From Pseudomonas fluorescens (GTDB lineage Bacteria; Pseudomonadota; Gammaproteobacteria; Pseudomonadales; Pseudomonadaceae), in contig NZ_VCNJ01000005.1 in assembly GCF_005938625.1 (NCBI RefSeq), positions 1-64,000 of the forward strand: DNA of 64,000 nt. Reading direction: 5' to 3'. Positions 49,745-58,231 of this stretch are shown here, piece by piece; the first letter of the stretch is position 1; every line of letters starts with the position of its first letter. The position numbers and the translations under genes are program-made. The notes under the pieces were generated by a model. It ran no database searches. It was not told the origin of the DNA and saw only the letters and a program-made list of their open reading frames with translations.

Positions 49745-50590
49745 ATGTCCCAAGACCGTCGCTACAGCTTCGAGTTCTTTCCGACCAAGACCGATGCTGG
49801 GCATGAAAAACTGCTCGCCACTGCGCGTCAGCTGGCCACTTACAACCCCGACTTCTTTTCCTGCACCTATGGCGCTGGTGGTTCGACTCGTGATCGCACC
49901 CTCAATACCGTCCTGCAACTGGAAAGCGAAGTCAAAGTACCGGCCGCACCGCATCTGTCGTGCGTCGGCGACAGCAAGGACGACCTGCGCGGCCTGCTGA
50001 ACGAGTACAAGGCTGCCGGCATCAAGCGCATCGTTGCCCTGCGTGGTGACCTGCCGTCCGGCATGGGCATGACCAGCGGTGAGCTGCGTCACGCCAATGA
50101 ACTGGTTGAATTCATTCGTGAAGAAACCGGTGACCATTTCCATATCGAAGTCGCTGCTTACCCGGAGATGCATCCGCAAGCACGCAACTACGAAGACGAT
50201 CTGGCCAACTTCGTGCGCAAGGCTCGCGCCGGCGCCGACAGCGCGATCACCCAGTACTTCTTCAACGCCGACAGCTACTTCTACTTTGTCGACCGTTTGC
50301 AGGCGCTGGGTGTCGATCTGCCGATCGTCCCGGGGATCATGCCGATCACCAACTACAGCAAACTCGCGCGCTTCTCCGATGCCTGCGGTGCGGAAATCCC
50401 GCGCTGGATCCGCAAGCAACTGGAAGCCTACGGCGATGACACGCAGAGCATTCAGCGTTTTGGTGAGCAAGTCGTCAGCGAGATGTGCGAGCGTCTGTTG
50501 CAGGGCGGCGCACCGGGGCTGCACTTTTATTCCATGAACCAGGCTGAACCGAGTCTGGCGATCTGGAATAACCTGAAGTTGCCTCGTTGA
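49745..50590 (+). CDS. metF: 5,10-methylenetetrahydrofolate reductase
   Basis: 281 residues; makes 5-methyl-THF for homocysteine methylation. N-terminal RRYSFEFFPTKTDAGHEKL and the folate/FAD-binding barrel blocks SCTYGAGGST, GDLPSG, AAYPEMHPQA and QYFFNADSY (Gln/Tyr). Placed after ahcY, so homocysteine made by AhcY meets the methyl donor produced here. Ribosome site TGGAGG before 49745. Confidence 0.97.
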   Translation: MSQDRRYSFEFFPTKTDAGHEKLLATARQLATYNPDFFSCTYGAGGSTRDRTLNTVLQLESEVKVPAAPHLSCVGDSKDDLRGLLNEYKAAGIKRIVALRGDLPSGMGMTSGELRHANELVEFIREETGDHFHIEVAAYPEMHPQARNYEDDLANFVRKARAGADSAITQYFFNADSYFYFVDRLQALGVDLPIVPGIMPITNYSKLARFSDACGAEIPRWIRKQLEAYGDDTQSIQRFGEQVVSEMCERLLQGGAPGLHFYSMNQAEPSLAIWNNLKLPR

Positions 50591-50623
50591 AGCAACGGCA
50601 AGCTTCAAGCTGAAAGTGACAAG

Positions 50624-50690
50624 CAAGATCAAGAGATCGCAGCCTTCGGCAGCTCCTACAGGGGTTGTTGAGGTTGCGATTTTTTACGTT
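50624..50690. repeat. Degenerate family C element
   Basis: One clean arm, AAGAGATCGCAGCCTTCGGC followed by AGCTCCTACAGGGG. The mirror arm is reduced to GGTTGCGATTTTTT. Half of the left flank still carries a family-D word (CAAGCTTCAAGC). Confidence 0.6.
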
Positions 50691-50760
50691 TAAAGGCCCG
50701 AAACAGAGCTTGTTCAGGCACTTTCTGGCTCTTTCGCGTTTCTCGTCGTAATCTCAAGCC

Positions 50761-51573
50761 ATGCCTTTGATCACGCAGTTATTCGCCGTGCTGGTTTTTG
50801 CTTGCCTGAGCTTCGCCGCTCGAGGCGAGAAGCTGCGTATTGTCACCGAACCGTGGGCGCCTTACGTTTATGAAGACGGCGGCAAAAACCTCGGGCTCGA
50901 CTACGAAACCACTGCCATTGTCTTCAAACGGCTGGGCATTGAAGTCGATTGGCAATTCCTGCCATGGAAGCGCTGCCTGTCGATGCTTGAGACCGGTCAG
51001 GCTGATGGCGCGCTGGACATTTTTCACAGCGAAGAGCGCGACGCCACCCTGCTTTACCCGAGCGAACCGCTGTCGGACGTCGAGTTCGTGATGTTCTACG
51101 CCAACGACCGGCCGCACCCGTTCAGCAAACTCGAAGAACTCAAAGGCCTGACCATCGGCACCTCGCCGGGTTATCTGTACAGCCCCGATTTCAGTGAATC
51201 AACGTTGTTTAGCCGTGAACCGGCACCGACCCACGAAGCCAACTTCGGCAAACTGGTGCGCGGTCGCATCGACTTGCTGATCACCGATCGCCGCGTCGGT
51301 CAGCATTTGCTCGATGAATTGAATATTCGCGATCAGATCACTGAGAACCCTACCGTTATTAGCCGTCAGAGCCAGTTTCTCGCGGTTCGGCGCAATGCCG
51401 GCATGGATTTGCTGGTGCAGCGTTTCGGTGCCGAACTCAAACGTTTCAAGCGCGAACCGGCTTACGCCGAGCTGAGCGCACGCTACGGCGCCGCCCCTGC
51501 CAGCAGCCCGTCAATGAATTCAGCCACGGCCAACAGCAAAACCGTTGAGCAGCAGGAAAGCAGCGCGCAGTGA
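50761..51573 (+). CDS. Periplasmic solute-binding protein (SBP_bac_3 family)
   Basis: 270 residues with a signal peptide (MPLITQLFAVLVFACLSFAARG). The mature domain starts EKLRIVTEPWAPYVYEDGGKNLGLDYE and has two lobes, closing with a Ser/Thr-rich end. No permease or ATPase next to it, like the protein at 16655. Possible role as a sensor or an orphan subunit. The last codons abut the rhlE promoter. Confidence 0.85.
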   Translation: MPLITQLFAVLVFACLSFAARGEKLRIVTEPWAPYVYEDGGKNLGLDYETTAIVFKRLGIEVDWQFLPWKRCLSMLETGQADGALDIFHSEERDATLLYPSEPLSDVEFVMFYANDRPHPFSKLEELKGLTIGTSPGYLYSPDFSESTLFSREPAPTHEANFGKLVRGRIDLLITDRRVGQHLLDELNIRDQITENPTVISRQSQFLAVRRNAGMDLLVQRFGAELKRFKREPAYAELSARYGAAPASSPSMNSATANSKTVEQQESSAQ

Positions 51574-51582
51574 TTGCTCTGT

Positions 51583-51588
51583 TATACT
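51583..51588 (+). promoter_or_regulatory. Probable rhlE -10 box (TATACT)
   Basis: TATACT, ten nt after the stop of the upstream gene. It would give a 5' untranslated leader of about 200 nt before the rhlE ATG. Its -35 is unclear. Confidence 0.45.
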
Positions 51589-51795
51589 CCGGCGTTCCCG
51601 CCAGGCTCACGCCCGGACGCCCGGAACCGTAACAGGCCTCTCGACCCGCTACAGCGCAGCTTTGCAGCCCGCGCGAGCGCTCCAGACGTGCCTTCGGAAC
51701 CGCAGCAGGACCGGACGGGATTGCGTCCTCTTAAACGCCATTCGCGCCAGGCAAGACTCCCATTGGGCCAAGCCCTAACTAAAACAGGATTACTC

Positions 51796-53682
51796 ATGTC
51801 CTTTGCTTCCCTCGGTCTCTCCGAGGCTTTAGTCCGCGCCATCGAAGATGCGGGCTATACCGAGCCTACTCCGGTGCAACAGCGGGCCATTCCCGCCGTG
51901 TTGCAAGGTCGCGACCTGATGGTTGCGGCACAGACAGGTACCGGTAAAACCGGCGGTTTCGCCCTTCCGATCCTGGAGCGGTTGTTCCCCAACGGTCACC
52001 CGGACAAATCCCAGCGTCATGGCCCGCGCCAACCGCGCGTACTGGTCCTGACCCCGACCCGCGAACTCGCGGCCCAGGTTCACGAGAGCTTCAAAATCTA
52101 CGCCCGTGACCTGAAATTCGTCAGCGCCTGCATCTTCGGCGGCGTCGGCATGAACCCACAGGTTCAGGCCATGTCCCGTGGTGTCGACGTGCTCGTCGCC
52201 TGCCCGGGTCGCTTGCTCGACCTCTGCGGCCAGGGCAGCGTTGACCTGTCCCACGTGGAAATCCTCGTCCTCGACGAAGCCGACCGCATGCTCGACATGG
52301 GTTTCGTGCACGACGTGAAGAAAGTTCTCGCGCGCCTGCCGTCCAAGCGTCAGAACCTGCTGTTTTCGGCGACGTTCTCTAAGGACATCACCGACCTTGC
52401 CGGCAAGCTGCTGCACAACCCGGAACGCATCGAAGTCACGCCGCCGAACACCACGGTCGAGCGCATCGAACAACGCGTATTCCGTCTGCCGGCCAGCCAC
52501 AAGCGTGCGCTGTTGGCGCACCTGATCACCGCCGGCGCGTGGGAACAGGTGCTGGTCTTCACCCGCACCAAGCACGGCGCCAACCGCCTGGCCGAGTACC
52601 TGGACAAGCACGGCCTGCCGGCTGTGGCGATCCACGGTAACAAGAGCCAGAACGCGCGCACCAAAGCGCTGGCTGACTTCAAGGCCAACCAGGTGCGCAT
52701 CCTGGTAGCGACCGACATCGCCGCACGCGGTCTGGACATCGATCAGTTGCCACACGTGGTCAACTTCGAACTGCCGAACGTCGATGAAGATTACGTTCAC
52801 CGTATCGGCCGTACGGGCCGTGCCGGTCGTTCGGGCGAGGCGATTTCGCTGGTCGCGCCGGACGAAGAAAAACTGCTGAAAAGCATCGAACGCATGACCA
52901 AGCAGAAAATCGCCGACGGCGACCTGATGGGCTTCGATTCGAGCACCATTGAAGCCGAGAAGCCGGAAGTGCGTGAGCGTCCGGACGTGCGTAACCCGCG
53001 CAATCCACGTGGCCCTCGCGGCGACGGGCCGAATGGCGGCGGTGGTGGCGGCGGTCGTAAAGACAAAGGCAAAGACAAGGGCAAAGAGAAGCCGGCCGGT
53101 GAACGTGGCGAGCGTCCTGCCCGTCAGCAGAAGCCGCGCGAAGGCACCCCGGCCCGCGAACAGCGCCCGAGTCAACCGCCACGTGCGGCGGCTGATCGTG
53201 CGCCGGACGAGTTCCTCGACGACGATGTGGATAACTTCGGTAACCGCGTTGACTACGTACCGAAGCCTGCTCCTGCCGGCGGCCGTGGCCGTCGTCCAGG
53301 CGCACCGGCTCAGGGCGCAGGCGCAGGTTCGGGCGCACCACGCGGCGGTCAGTCGCAGGGTCGTCAGAATGGTCCGCGCAACAGCAACGGCTCGAGCACC
53401 GGCACCCCGCCAGCCAAACGCAGCGGCGGCCCGCGCAACGGCGCACCGCGTGATGGTCAGTCGGGTCGTCGCGACGATTCCGCCTCGTCCTCGCGCAACC
53501 GCCGTCCAGCCCGTGACGATCAGCCTCGCAGCGAGCCAGCCGTGCAGAACCCGCGCAGCAACGGCCCGAAGATCATGCACAAGGAGTCGAAAGCCGACCG
53601 CTTCCCGACGCCTGAGCAACTTGATCAACTGCCAAGCCGCCCGCGTGGCGAAAAACCAGCGCTGCTGACTCGCAATCGCTGA
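51796..53682 (+). CDS. rhlE: DEAD-box RNA helicase RhlE
   Basis: 628 residues. The helicase core is about residues 1-380: Q-motif TPVQQR, Walker A AQTGTGKT (45-52), PTREL, DEAD (160-163), [11 protein letters not shown] and [10 protein letters not shown]. Then an unusually long disordered tail (about 390-628) rich in Arg, Gly, Pro, Asn and Lys, for example [19 protein letters not shown]. The start at 51796 ([13 protein letters not shown]) is the family start. Likely acts in RNA turnover and ribosome assembly; the tail should bind RNA or promote phase separation (inference). Confidence 0.93.
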   Translation: MSFASLGLSEALVRAIEDAGYTEPTPVQQRAIPAVLQGRDLMVAAQTGTGKTGGFALPILERLFPNGHPDKSQRHGPRQPRVLVLTPTRELAAQVHESFKIYARDLKFVSACIFGGVGMNPQVQAMSRGVDVLVACPGRLLDLCGQGSVDLSHVEILVLDEADRMLDMGFVHDVKKVLARLPSKRQNLLFSATFSKDITDLAGKLLHNPERIEVTPPNTTVERIEQRVFRLPASHKRALLAHLITAGAWEQVLVFTRTKHGANRLAEYLDKHGLPAVAIHGNKSQNARTKALADFKANQVRILVATDIAARGLDIDQLPHVVNFELPNVDEDYVHRIGRTGRAGRSGEAISLVAPDEEKLLKSIERMTKQKIADGDLMGFDSSTIEAEKPEVRERPDVRNPRNPRGPRGDGPNGGGGGGGRKDKGKDKGKEKPAGERGERPARQQKPREGTPAREQRPSQPPRAAADRAPDEFLDDDVDNFGNRVDYVPKPAPAGGRGRRPGAPAQGAGAGSGAPRGGQSQGRQNGPRNSNGSSTGTPPAKRSGGPRNGAPRDGQSGRRDDSASSSRNRRPARDDQPRSEPAVQNPRSNGPKIMHKESKADRFPTPEQLDQLPSRPRGEKPALLTRNR

Positions 53683-53699
53683 GTTAACGCCGCCATAAA

Positions 53700-53736
53700 A
53701 GATGCCCCGCCTCGCAAGAGCCGGGGCATTTTTTTG
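53700..53736 (+). terminator. Rho-independent terminator of rhlE
   Basis: ATGCCCCG, loop CCTCGCAAGAGC, CGGGGCATTTTTTTG after the stop codon. Confidence 0.92.
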
Positions 53737-53769
53737 CCACCGCGAATCCCTGCATCACCATAATCCCCA

Positions 53770-53794
53770 TGTGGGAGCGAGCTTGCTCCCACAG
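53770..53794. repeat. Single REP-like hairpin (family E core)
   Basis: TGTGGGAGCGAGCTTGCTCC followed by CACA: a single compact palindrome, not the paired form. Confidence 0.6.
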
Positions 53795-53830
53795 TGGATA
53801 TGCGGTGGTCTCAAGTCATGTGACGGGCAA

Positions 53831-53870
53831 TAAAAAACGCCCCCGGCCTTTCGACCGGGGGCGTTTTTGT
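53831..53870 (-). terminator. Terminator of the YceI gene
   Basis: AAAAAACGCCCCCGGCC, loop TTTC, GACCGGGGGCGTTTTTGTG. It reads in either direction with A- and T-runs, 15 nt past the minus-strand gene's end. Confidence 0.9.
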
Positions 53871-53884
53871 GTGGCGGACGAAAG

Positions 53885-54463
53885 TTATTTAACTTTCACG
53901 CCTTCCAGCGAGATGTCCAGATCCGCAGTTTGCGAGGTAGGACCTGGACCCTTGATCCCGAAATCGTTCAGGTTGAGGGTGGTCTTGGCATTGAAGCCAG
54001 CACGCTCGCCGCCCCATGGATCCTTGCCTTCACCGTTGAACGTGGCCTTGAAGGTCACAGGCTTGGTTACGCCGTGCAGGGTCAGGTCGCCAGTCACGTC
54101 AGCAGTCTTTTCACCGGTCGATTTAACGGCGGTGGAAACGAACTTGGCATCAGCAAACTTGCCCACGTCGAGGAAGTCTTTGCTGGCGATGTGCTTGTCA
54201 CGTTCAGCGTGGTTCGACCACAGGCTGGCGGTTTTCACATCAACCGAGATCTTGCTGGCTTCAGGCTTGGCCGAATCCCACGAGAACGTACCGTCGAAAT
54301 CTTTGAAAGTACCGTGGATGAAGCTGTAACCCAGGTGGCTGATTTTCCAGTCAACGAAGGCGTGCTGACCTTCCTTGTCGATTTTGTAGTCCGCAGCCAT
54401 GGCCTGACCAGCCGAGAGCAGTGCAGAACCGATTGCCAGAGCGGCCAGAGTCTTTTTCAACAT
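53885..54463 (-). CDS. YceI-family periplasmic protein
   Basis: 192 residues with a signal peptide ([23 protein letters not shown]). YceI lipocalin-like fold: [40 protein letters not shown], then the conserved [15 protein letters not shown]. Known members bind isoprenoid-like lipids. The homologue in P. aeruginosa has been described as the small protease PasP (from memory). The cytochrome b561 gene just upstream on the same strand (31 nt) suggests co-transcription, a common pairing. Confidence 0.92.
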   Translation of the reverse strand: MLKKTLAALAIGSALLSAGQAMAADYKIDKEGQHAFVDWKISHLGYSFIHGTFKDFDGTFSWDSAKPEASKISVDVKTASLWSNHAERDKHIASKDFLDVGKFADAKFVSTAVKSTGEKTADVTGDLTLHGVTKPVTFKATFNGEGKDPWGGERAGFNAKTTLNLNDFGIKGPGPTSQTADLDISLEGVKVK

Positions 54464-54494
54464 GCTTTCTTTTCCTTTGAGTCGAGGTTGAATT

Positions 54495-55046
54495 TCAGGC
54501 TTTGCGACCGAGCATTCGCGTCAGGGTCGCATCACGATCGATAAAGTGGTGCTTCAATGCTGCCAACGCATGGAGACCGGAAAAAATTACCAGCGCCCAC
54601 GCCAGCCAGAGATGAATCACCCCGGCGGTATCTGCCTGATCCGGTAGCCCGGAAACCAGTGCAGGAACTTCAAACAGGCCAAACACCGGGATCCCGACAC
54701 CGTCTGCGGTGGAAATCAGGTAACCGGCAAGCATCACAGCGAACAGCGCCAGATACAGAAACCCGTGGCCGAACTTGGCGCCGATACGGGTCATGCGACT
54801 GTAGCTTTGCAGCGTCGGTGGCGGTGGGCTGATAAAGCGCCACAGCACCCGCAACACCATCACGGCCAGCAACACTAGGCCGATACTCTTGTGCAGATCC
54901 GGCGCTTCTTTGCGCCAGCTGCTGTAGTAATCCAGCCCGACCATCCACAGACCCAGCGCGAACAGCCCGAAGACCACCAGCGCCACGCCCCAGTGCATGA
55001 AGATGCTGACCCAACCATAGCGCGAAGAAGAGTTACGTAGCTGCAT
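54495..55046 (-). CDS. Cytochrome b561-family membrane protein
   Basis: 183 residues, four membrane helices with haem-ligand histidines ([37 protein letters not shown] and [26 protein letters not shown]). The start at 55046 ([14 protein letters not shown]) is chosen over a 10-residue longer frame. Dihaem electron carrier of the inner membrane, operonic with the YceI gene. Confidence 0.9.
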   Translation of the reverse strand: MQLRNSSSRYGWVSIFMHWGVALVVFGLFALGLWMVGLDYYSSWRKEAPDLHKSIGLVLLAVMVLRVLWRFISPPPPTLQSYSRMTRIGAKFGHGFLYLALFAVMLAGYLISTADGVGIPVFGLFEVPALVSGLPDQADTAGVIHLWLAWALVIFSGLHALAALKHHFIDRDATLTRMLGRKA

Positions 55047-55369
55047 TGCCCAAATCCTGTGAGAACTGCGAACCAAGACTAGCGAGTTATCTATCGAATT
55101 AAAGCGGAAAATTTCGCTTTGAAATATCGAGAAATACGATCAAGAGTCTGGAAGTGACGTGTTAAGGAAAGATTAAAGGCGGTTTTTCCGCACAGCGCTC
55201 GGGCCATGCTGCTCGATTCTCGCTGGCTGATCCGACGCTCCCAGGAGCAGATGGCGATCGCAGGAAAGTCGTCGCCAGAGAAATTCTCAATCGATAACTA
55301 TGTATCGCTAGTTGTACGTCTGCACCTGATCAAATGATGACTCAATCATTCTTTGAAACGGTGAACAAC
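55047..55369. other. Spacer between cytochrome b561 and the lectin gene
   Basis: About 320 nt, with AT-rich stretches at 55090-55170. It probably contains divergent promoters, but no consensus boxes, repeats or small genes stand out. Confidence 0.3.
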
Positions 55370-55867
55370 ATGGCTCTTCGTTACACCCCCTTTCAAGCAA
55401 GTGGCACTTCCGAGTTACCGCCCAACCAAACCTTGACACCAGGCCAATATCTGCAATCCGAGAACGGCCAATTCCGCCTTATATTGCAGACCGATGGAGA
55501 TCTGGTGATCAAAGAAGGTGAAGCGGTAGTGTGGATTGCCGATAACCATCAGCCTTACAGTTTAACTTTGCATCCAAAAAAGATGCGTGAGCCACTGCAG
55601 TTTGTCATCAGCAATAACGGTTTTCTCTACGACCCTTCCCGACGGCGCCTATGGATTGCTGAAAGCACTCACAGCCTCGACAAATCGCTCTGGTACAACA
55701 CGTACATGACGCTCCAGGACGATGGCAACCTGGTCATCTACGATCAGCGCAACGGGAATCTGCGTTGGGCCCGCTTCGGTTTTGTCCCCGGGCGCATTCG
55801 AAAACCCAAGCAACGATGGCTCCGAAAATTACCGAACGGCACGGAGTTCTTCAAATGGGACTTTTAA
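55370..55867 (+). CDS. Single-domain bulb-type (monocot mannose-binding) lectin
   Basis: 165 residues from the ATG at 55370 (MALRYTPFQASGTSELPPNQ); an ATG at 55334 would add 12 residues. B-lectin features: TPGQYLQSENGQFRLILQ, a degenerate sugar motif QTDGDLVIK (40-48), an altered middle repeat ISNNGFLYDP, and one intact QxDxNxVxY motif QDDGNLVIY (116-124). The length fits one MMBL domain plus a basic C-terminal tail (RIRKPKQRWLRKL). Two-domain proteins of this fold in pseudomonads are lectin-like bacteriocins (LlpA). This one has no signal peptide and only one domain, so a carbohydrate-binding or bacteriocin-related role is inference. Confidence 0.72.
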   Translation: MALRYTPFQASGTSELPPNQTLTPGQYLQSENGQFRLILQTDGDLVIKEGEAVVWIADNHQPYSLTLHPKKMREPLQFVISNNGFLYDPSRRRLWIAESTHSLDKSLWYNTYMTLQDDGNLVIYDQRNGNLRWARFGFVPGRIRKPKQRWLRKLPNGTEFFKWDF

Positions 55868-55890
55868 CAAGCGTTAGTTAGTTTTATTGA

Positions 55891-56049
55891 TTAGTTGGTG
55901 AACACCGCCGGCGGCTGCAAGCAATCCGCGCTATATGGATCTATCTTGCATTGATGGGCAAGCTCAGCGCCATAACCCCCAGGAAAGAAACGCCCATTGG
56001 CACAACCAGAAAGTGTCATCAACAGAAGTATTGCCGTTAGCCTTTTCAT
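55891..56049 (-). CDS. Tiny lipoprotein (52 residues)
   Basis: Start ATG at 56049 preceded by GGAGG at good spacing; stop TAA at 55891. Sequence begins MKRLTAILLLMTLSGC with lipobox LSGC. The short mature part is ANGRFFPGGYGAELAHQCKI and then DPYSADCLQPPAVFTN, with two cysteines that could pair. Function unknown. Sits convergent to the lectin gene and upstream of nothing obvious on its strand. Confidence 0.7.
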   Translation of the reverse strand: MKRLTAILLLMTLSGCANGRFFPGGYGAELAHQCKIDPYSADCLQPPAVFTN

Positions 56050-56191
56050 CACGCGCCTCCAATTTCTTCAAGCATAAAGTTGGAGATCAGGCACCCGCTA
56101 TCGTTTCGTTCTGATTGTTTTGTGGGAAGTGTCCTGCGCAAAGGTAAGCCTTGAGACTGCACCGGGAAGGATTGCAGCGCGCGCTTCCGGC

Positions 56192-56226
56192 AAAAAAAAC
56201 GCGGCCCGTATGGCCGCGTTTTTTAT
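56192..56226. terminator. Terminator of the amine oxidase gene
   Basis: AAAAAAAACGCGGCC, loop CGTAT, GGCCGCGTTTTTT: reads as a minus-strand terminator after the oxidase stop. Confidence 0.88.
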
Positions 56227-56238
56227 TGAAGCAAAGGC

Positions 56239-58008
56239 TTACTGCGCCTTGGTCTCGGTCGTTGCAGCAGGCTTGGCTGCTGGCTTCTTCGCCGGTTCGG
56301 CCTTTTTCGCTGCCGGTTTGGCCGGCGCCTTCTTCGCCTCGGTTTTAGCTGCAGGCTTCTTCGCCGCTGGCTTGGCCGCTGCTTTCTTCGCCGGTTCAGC
56401 TTTCACCGGGGTCGCTGGTTTCGGTGGTTCCACCGGAGCTGGCGCGGGTGCCGGGGTCGGCGCAGGCGCTGGAGCGACCGGAGCAGGAGCCGGCTCTGGC
56501 GCTTTCACAGGCTCAGGCTTCTTCTCGTCATCCGAACCACCAAACAGGTTGCTGAAGAAGTTGCCCTTCTTCGCCGCCACGGCACCCGCCGCGCCTGCCG
56601 CTGCTGCGGCCGGTACCACCTTCGCCGGCTCAAACGACTTGCCCGCCGCCAGATCTTCAACCTGACTGGCAGCACGCTGACCGGTGCGGAGTGCGCCTTC
56701 CAGCGTGCCCGGGTACAAGGTGTCTGTGTGTTCGCCAGCGAACGTCACGCGTTGCAGCGGATGTTCCCACAGGCGCCAGAACTTGCTGATCTGGCCCGGG
56801 CCATAAGCCAGGTACGCGCCGCCCATCGACGGGTCGGTGCTGTAGCGACGAATTTCATAGCCGGTGAACGAGCCACGGGCCTGTGGATAAAACGCGTGCA
56901 GACGAATCAGCACCTGATCGACCATCTGCTTGTCGCCGAACGCCTGCATCACGCGGGCATTGTCGCCGGACAGGTTGATCACCACGTTGGCGCCGCCCTT
57001 CAGGGCAGGCTCGATCCACAACATGCCCAGACCAGTGTTGCTGTAGATTTCGCCGGACATGCGCGCCTTGCTTTCCCACACCGGCGTCTTGAACTTCAGC
57101 ATGATCTGGTCGCGCCAACCGTAGTTGGTGCCCTTGATCGCGGCCATGTGCTGGGCATCCAGCGCCGGCGTCAGCGCAATCTTGTTCAGTGCGCGCAATG
57201 GCACGGCCAGTACGACGTAATCAGCCTGGTATCCAACACTGCCGACCTTGACGGTCACGCCGTCCTTGTCCTGATTGATCGCCGACACTGGCGAATTGGT
57301 CTTGATCGTCTTGATCTGTTTGACGAACGCCTGCGCCAGCACCTGGCTGCCGCCGACCAGACGCGAAGCGCGCAGATCACGGTCGGAGATGCCGCGATAG
57401 ACACGGTTCTGCTGCGCGAAGTACAGCAGCGACAAACGCGAAGGTTCGTCGTAGTGGGTGCGGATGTCCTGGTTGATCAACTGGCGCGCGGTGGCCGGCA
57501 GATTCTGCTTGTCGAGCCAGCTCGACACGGTGATCTGGTCCAGCGCGTGCAGGGTGGCGGTCGCCGCCGGGTTCTGCGGGTCGTCGATCGAGCGCGCCAG
57601 ATCGTCGAGGGTTTTCTGATAGCGCTTCAGGGCATCGGCAGTAGCCGGTTGCTTGGTGGCTAGATCGGCGGCAGAGAAATACTCGCCGTCGATCAGGTAG
57701 CCCGGGGTACGCACGAATTCCGGAGCCGGCGTGGTACCGAGCTTGAACGTCGAAACGTACTTGTTCAGCACCGGCTGGGTCTTGTCGTTGCCGATCCACT
57801 CGCTGGTGGCCATGCCCGAGCGTCCGCCCATGCTCGGCTTGGCTTCCAGCAGGGTGACCTGCCAGCCTTTGTTTTGCAGTTCATAAGCGGCAGTCAGGCC
57901 CGACAGGCCGCCGCCGATCACGATTGCGGTTTTATCCTTGGCCAGCGCTGTAACGCTGAACAGCCCCAACATCACCAGCGCACAGGCGCGCAGCCAACCG
58001 ACAGACAT
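56239..58008 (-). CDS. Exported flavin amine oxidase with a Lys/Ala/Pro-rich C-terminal tail
   Basis: 589 residues. Signal peptide (MSVGWLRACALVMLGLFSVTALA), then FAD motif TAIVIGGGLSGLTAAYELQNKG with GGRSG. The amine-oxidase end FAGEHTDTLYPGTLEGALRTGQRAA lies at about residue 425-445. After that comes a tail of about 140 residues: AAAAAGAAGAVAAKKGN, then alternating PAPAP and PAAKKPAAK repeats ending TTETKAQ. The enzyme part is the monoamine-oxidase type of PA0421. The tail resembles histone H1/AlgP-like repeats. Combining a periplasmic or exported oxidase with such a tail is unusual. Divergent from bioA. Confidence 0.9.
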   Translation of the reverse strand: MSVGWLRACALVMLGLFSVTALAKDKTAIVIGGGLSGLTAAYELQNKGWQVTLLEAKPSMGGRSGMATSEWIGNDKTQPVLNKYVSTFKLGTTPAPEFVRTPGYLIDGEYFSAADLATKQPATADALKRYQKTLDDLARSIDDPQNPAATATLHALDQITVSSWLDKQNLPATARQLINQDIRTHYDEPSRLSLLYFAQQNRVYRGISDRDLRASRLVGGSQVLAQAFVKQIKTIKTNSPVSAINQDKDGVTVKVGSVGYQADYVVLAVPLRALNKIALTPALDAQHMAAIKGTNYGWRDQIMLKFKTPVWESKARMSGEIYSNTGLGMLWIEPALKGGANVVINLSGDNARVMQAFGDKQMVDQVLIRLHAFYPQARGSFTGYEIRRYSTDPSMGGAYLAYGPGQISKFWRLWEHPLQRVTFAGEHTDTLYPGTLEGALRTGQRAASQVEDLAAGKSFEPAKVVPAAAAAGAAGAVAAKKGNFFSNLFGGSDDEKKPEPVKAPEPAPAPVAPAPAPTPAPAPAPVEPPKPATPVKAEPAKKAAAKPAAKKPAAKTEAKKAPAKPAAKKAEPAKKPAAKPAATTETKAQ

Positions 58009-58231
58009 TCAGCGAACTCCGGAAATACACGTAGGAAAAAGCAGTTTTGCGGGTCAGACGACCCAAAGAACCGCGAAGAATACGTTAGCCATCAAAACGC
58101 CGCCAGCGACGTCTATCGGCTCATACAAAGTAGCTCAATCGACACAATGGGTTGTCCCCGCGCGACGCATTGCATAGGCTTGCGCGATTGTTTGCCCGCG
58201 CCTGACGCGAGCCGCCTCGAGGAGACTGTAA

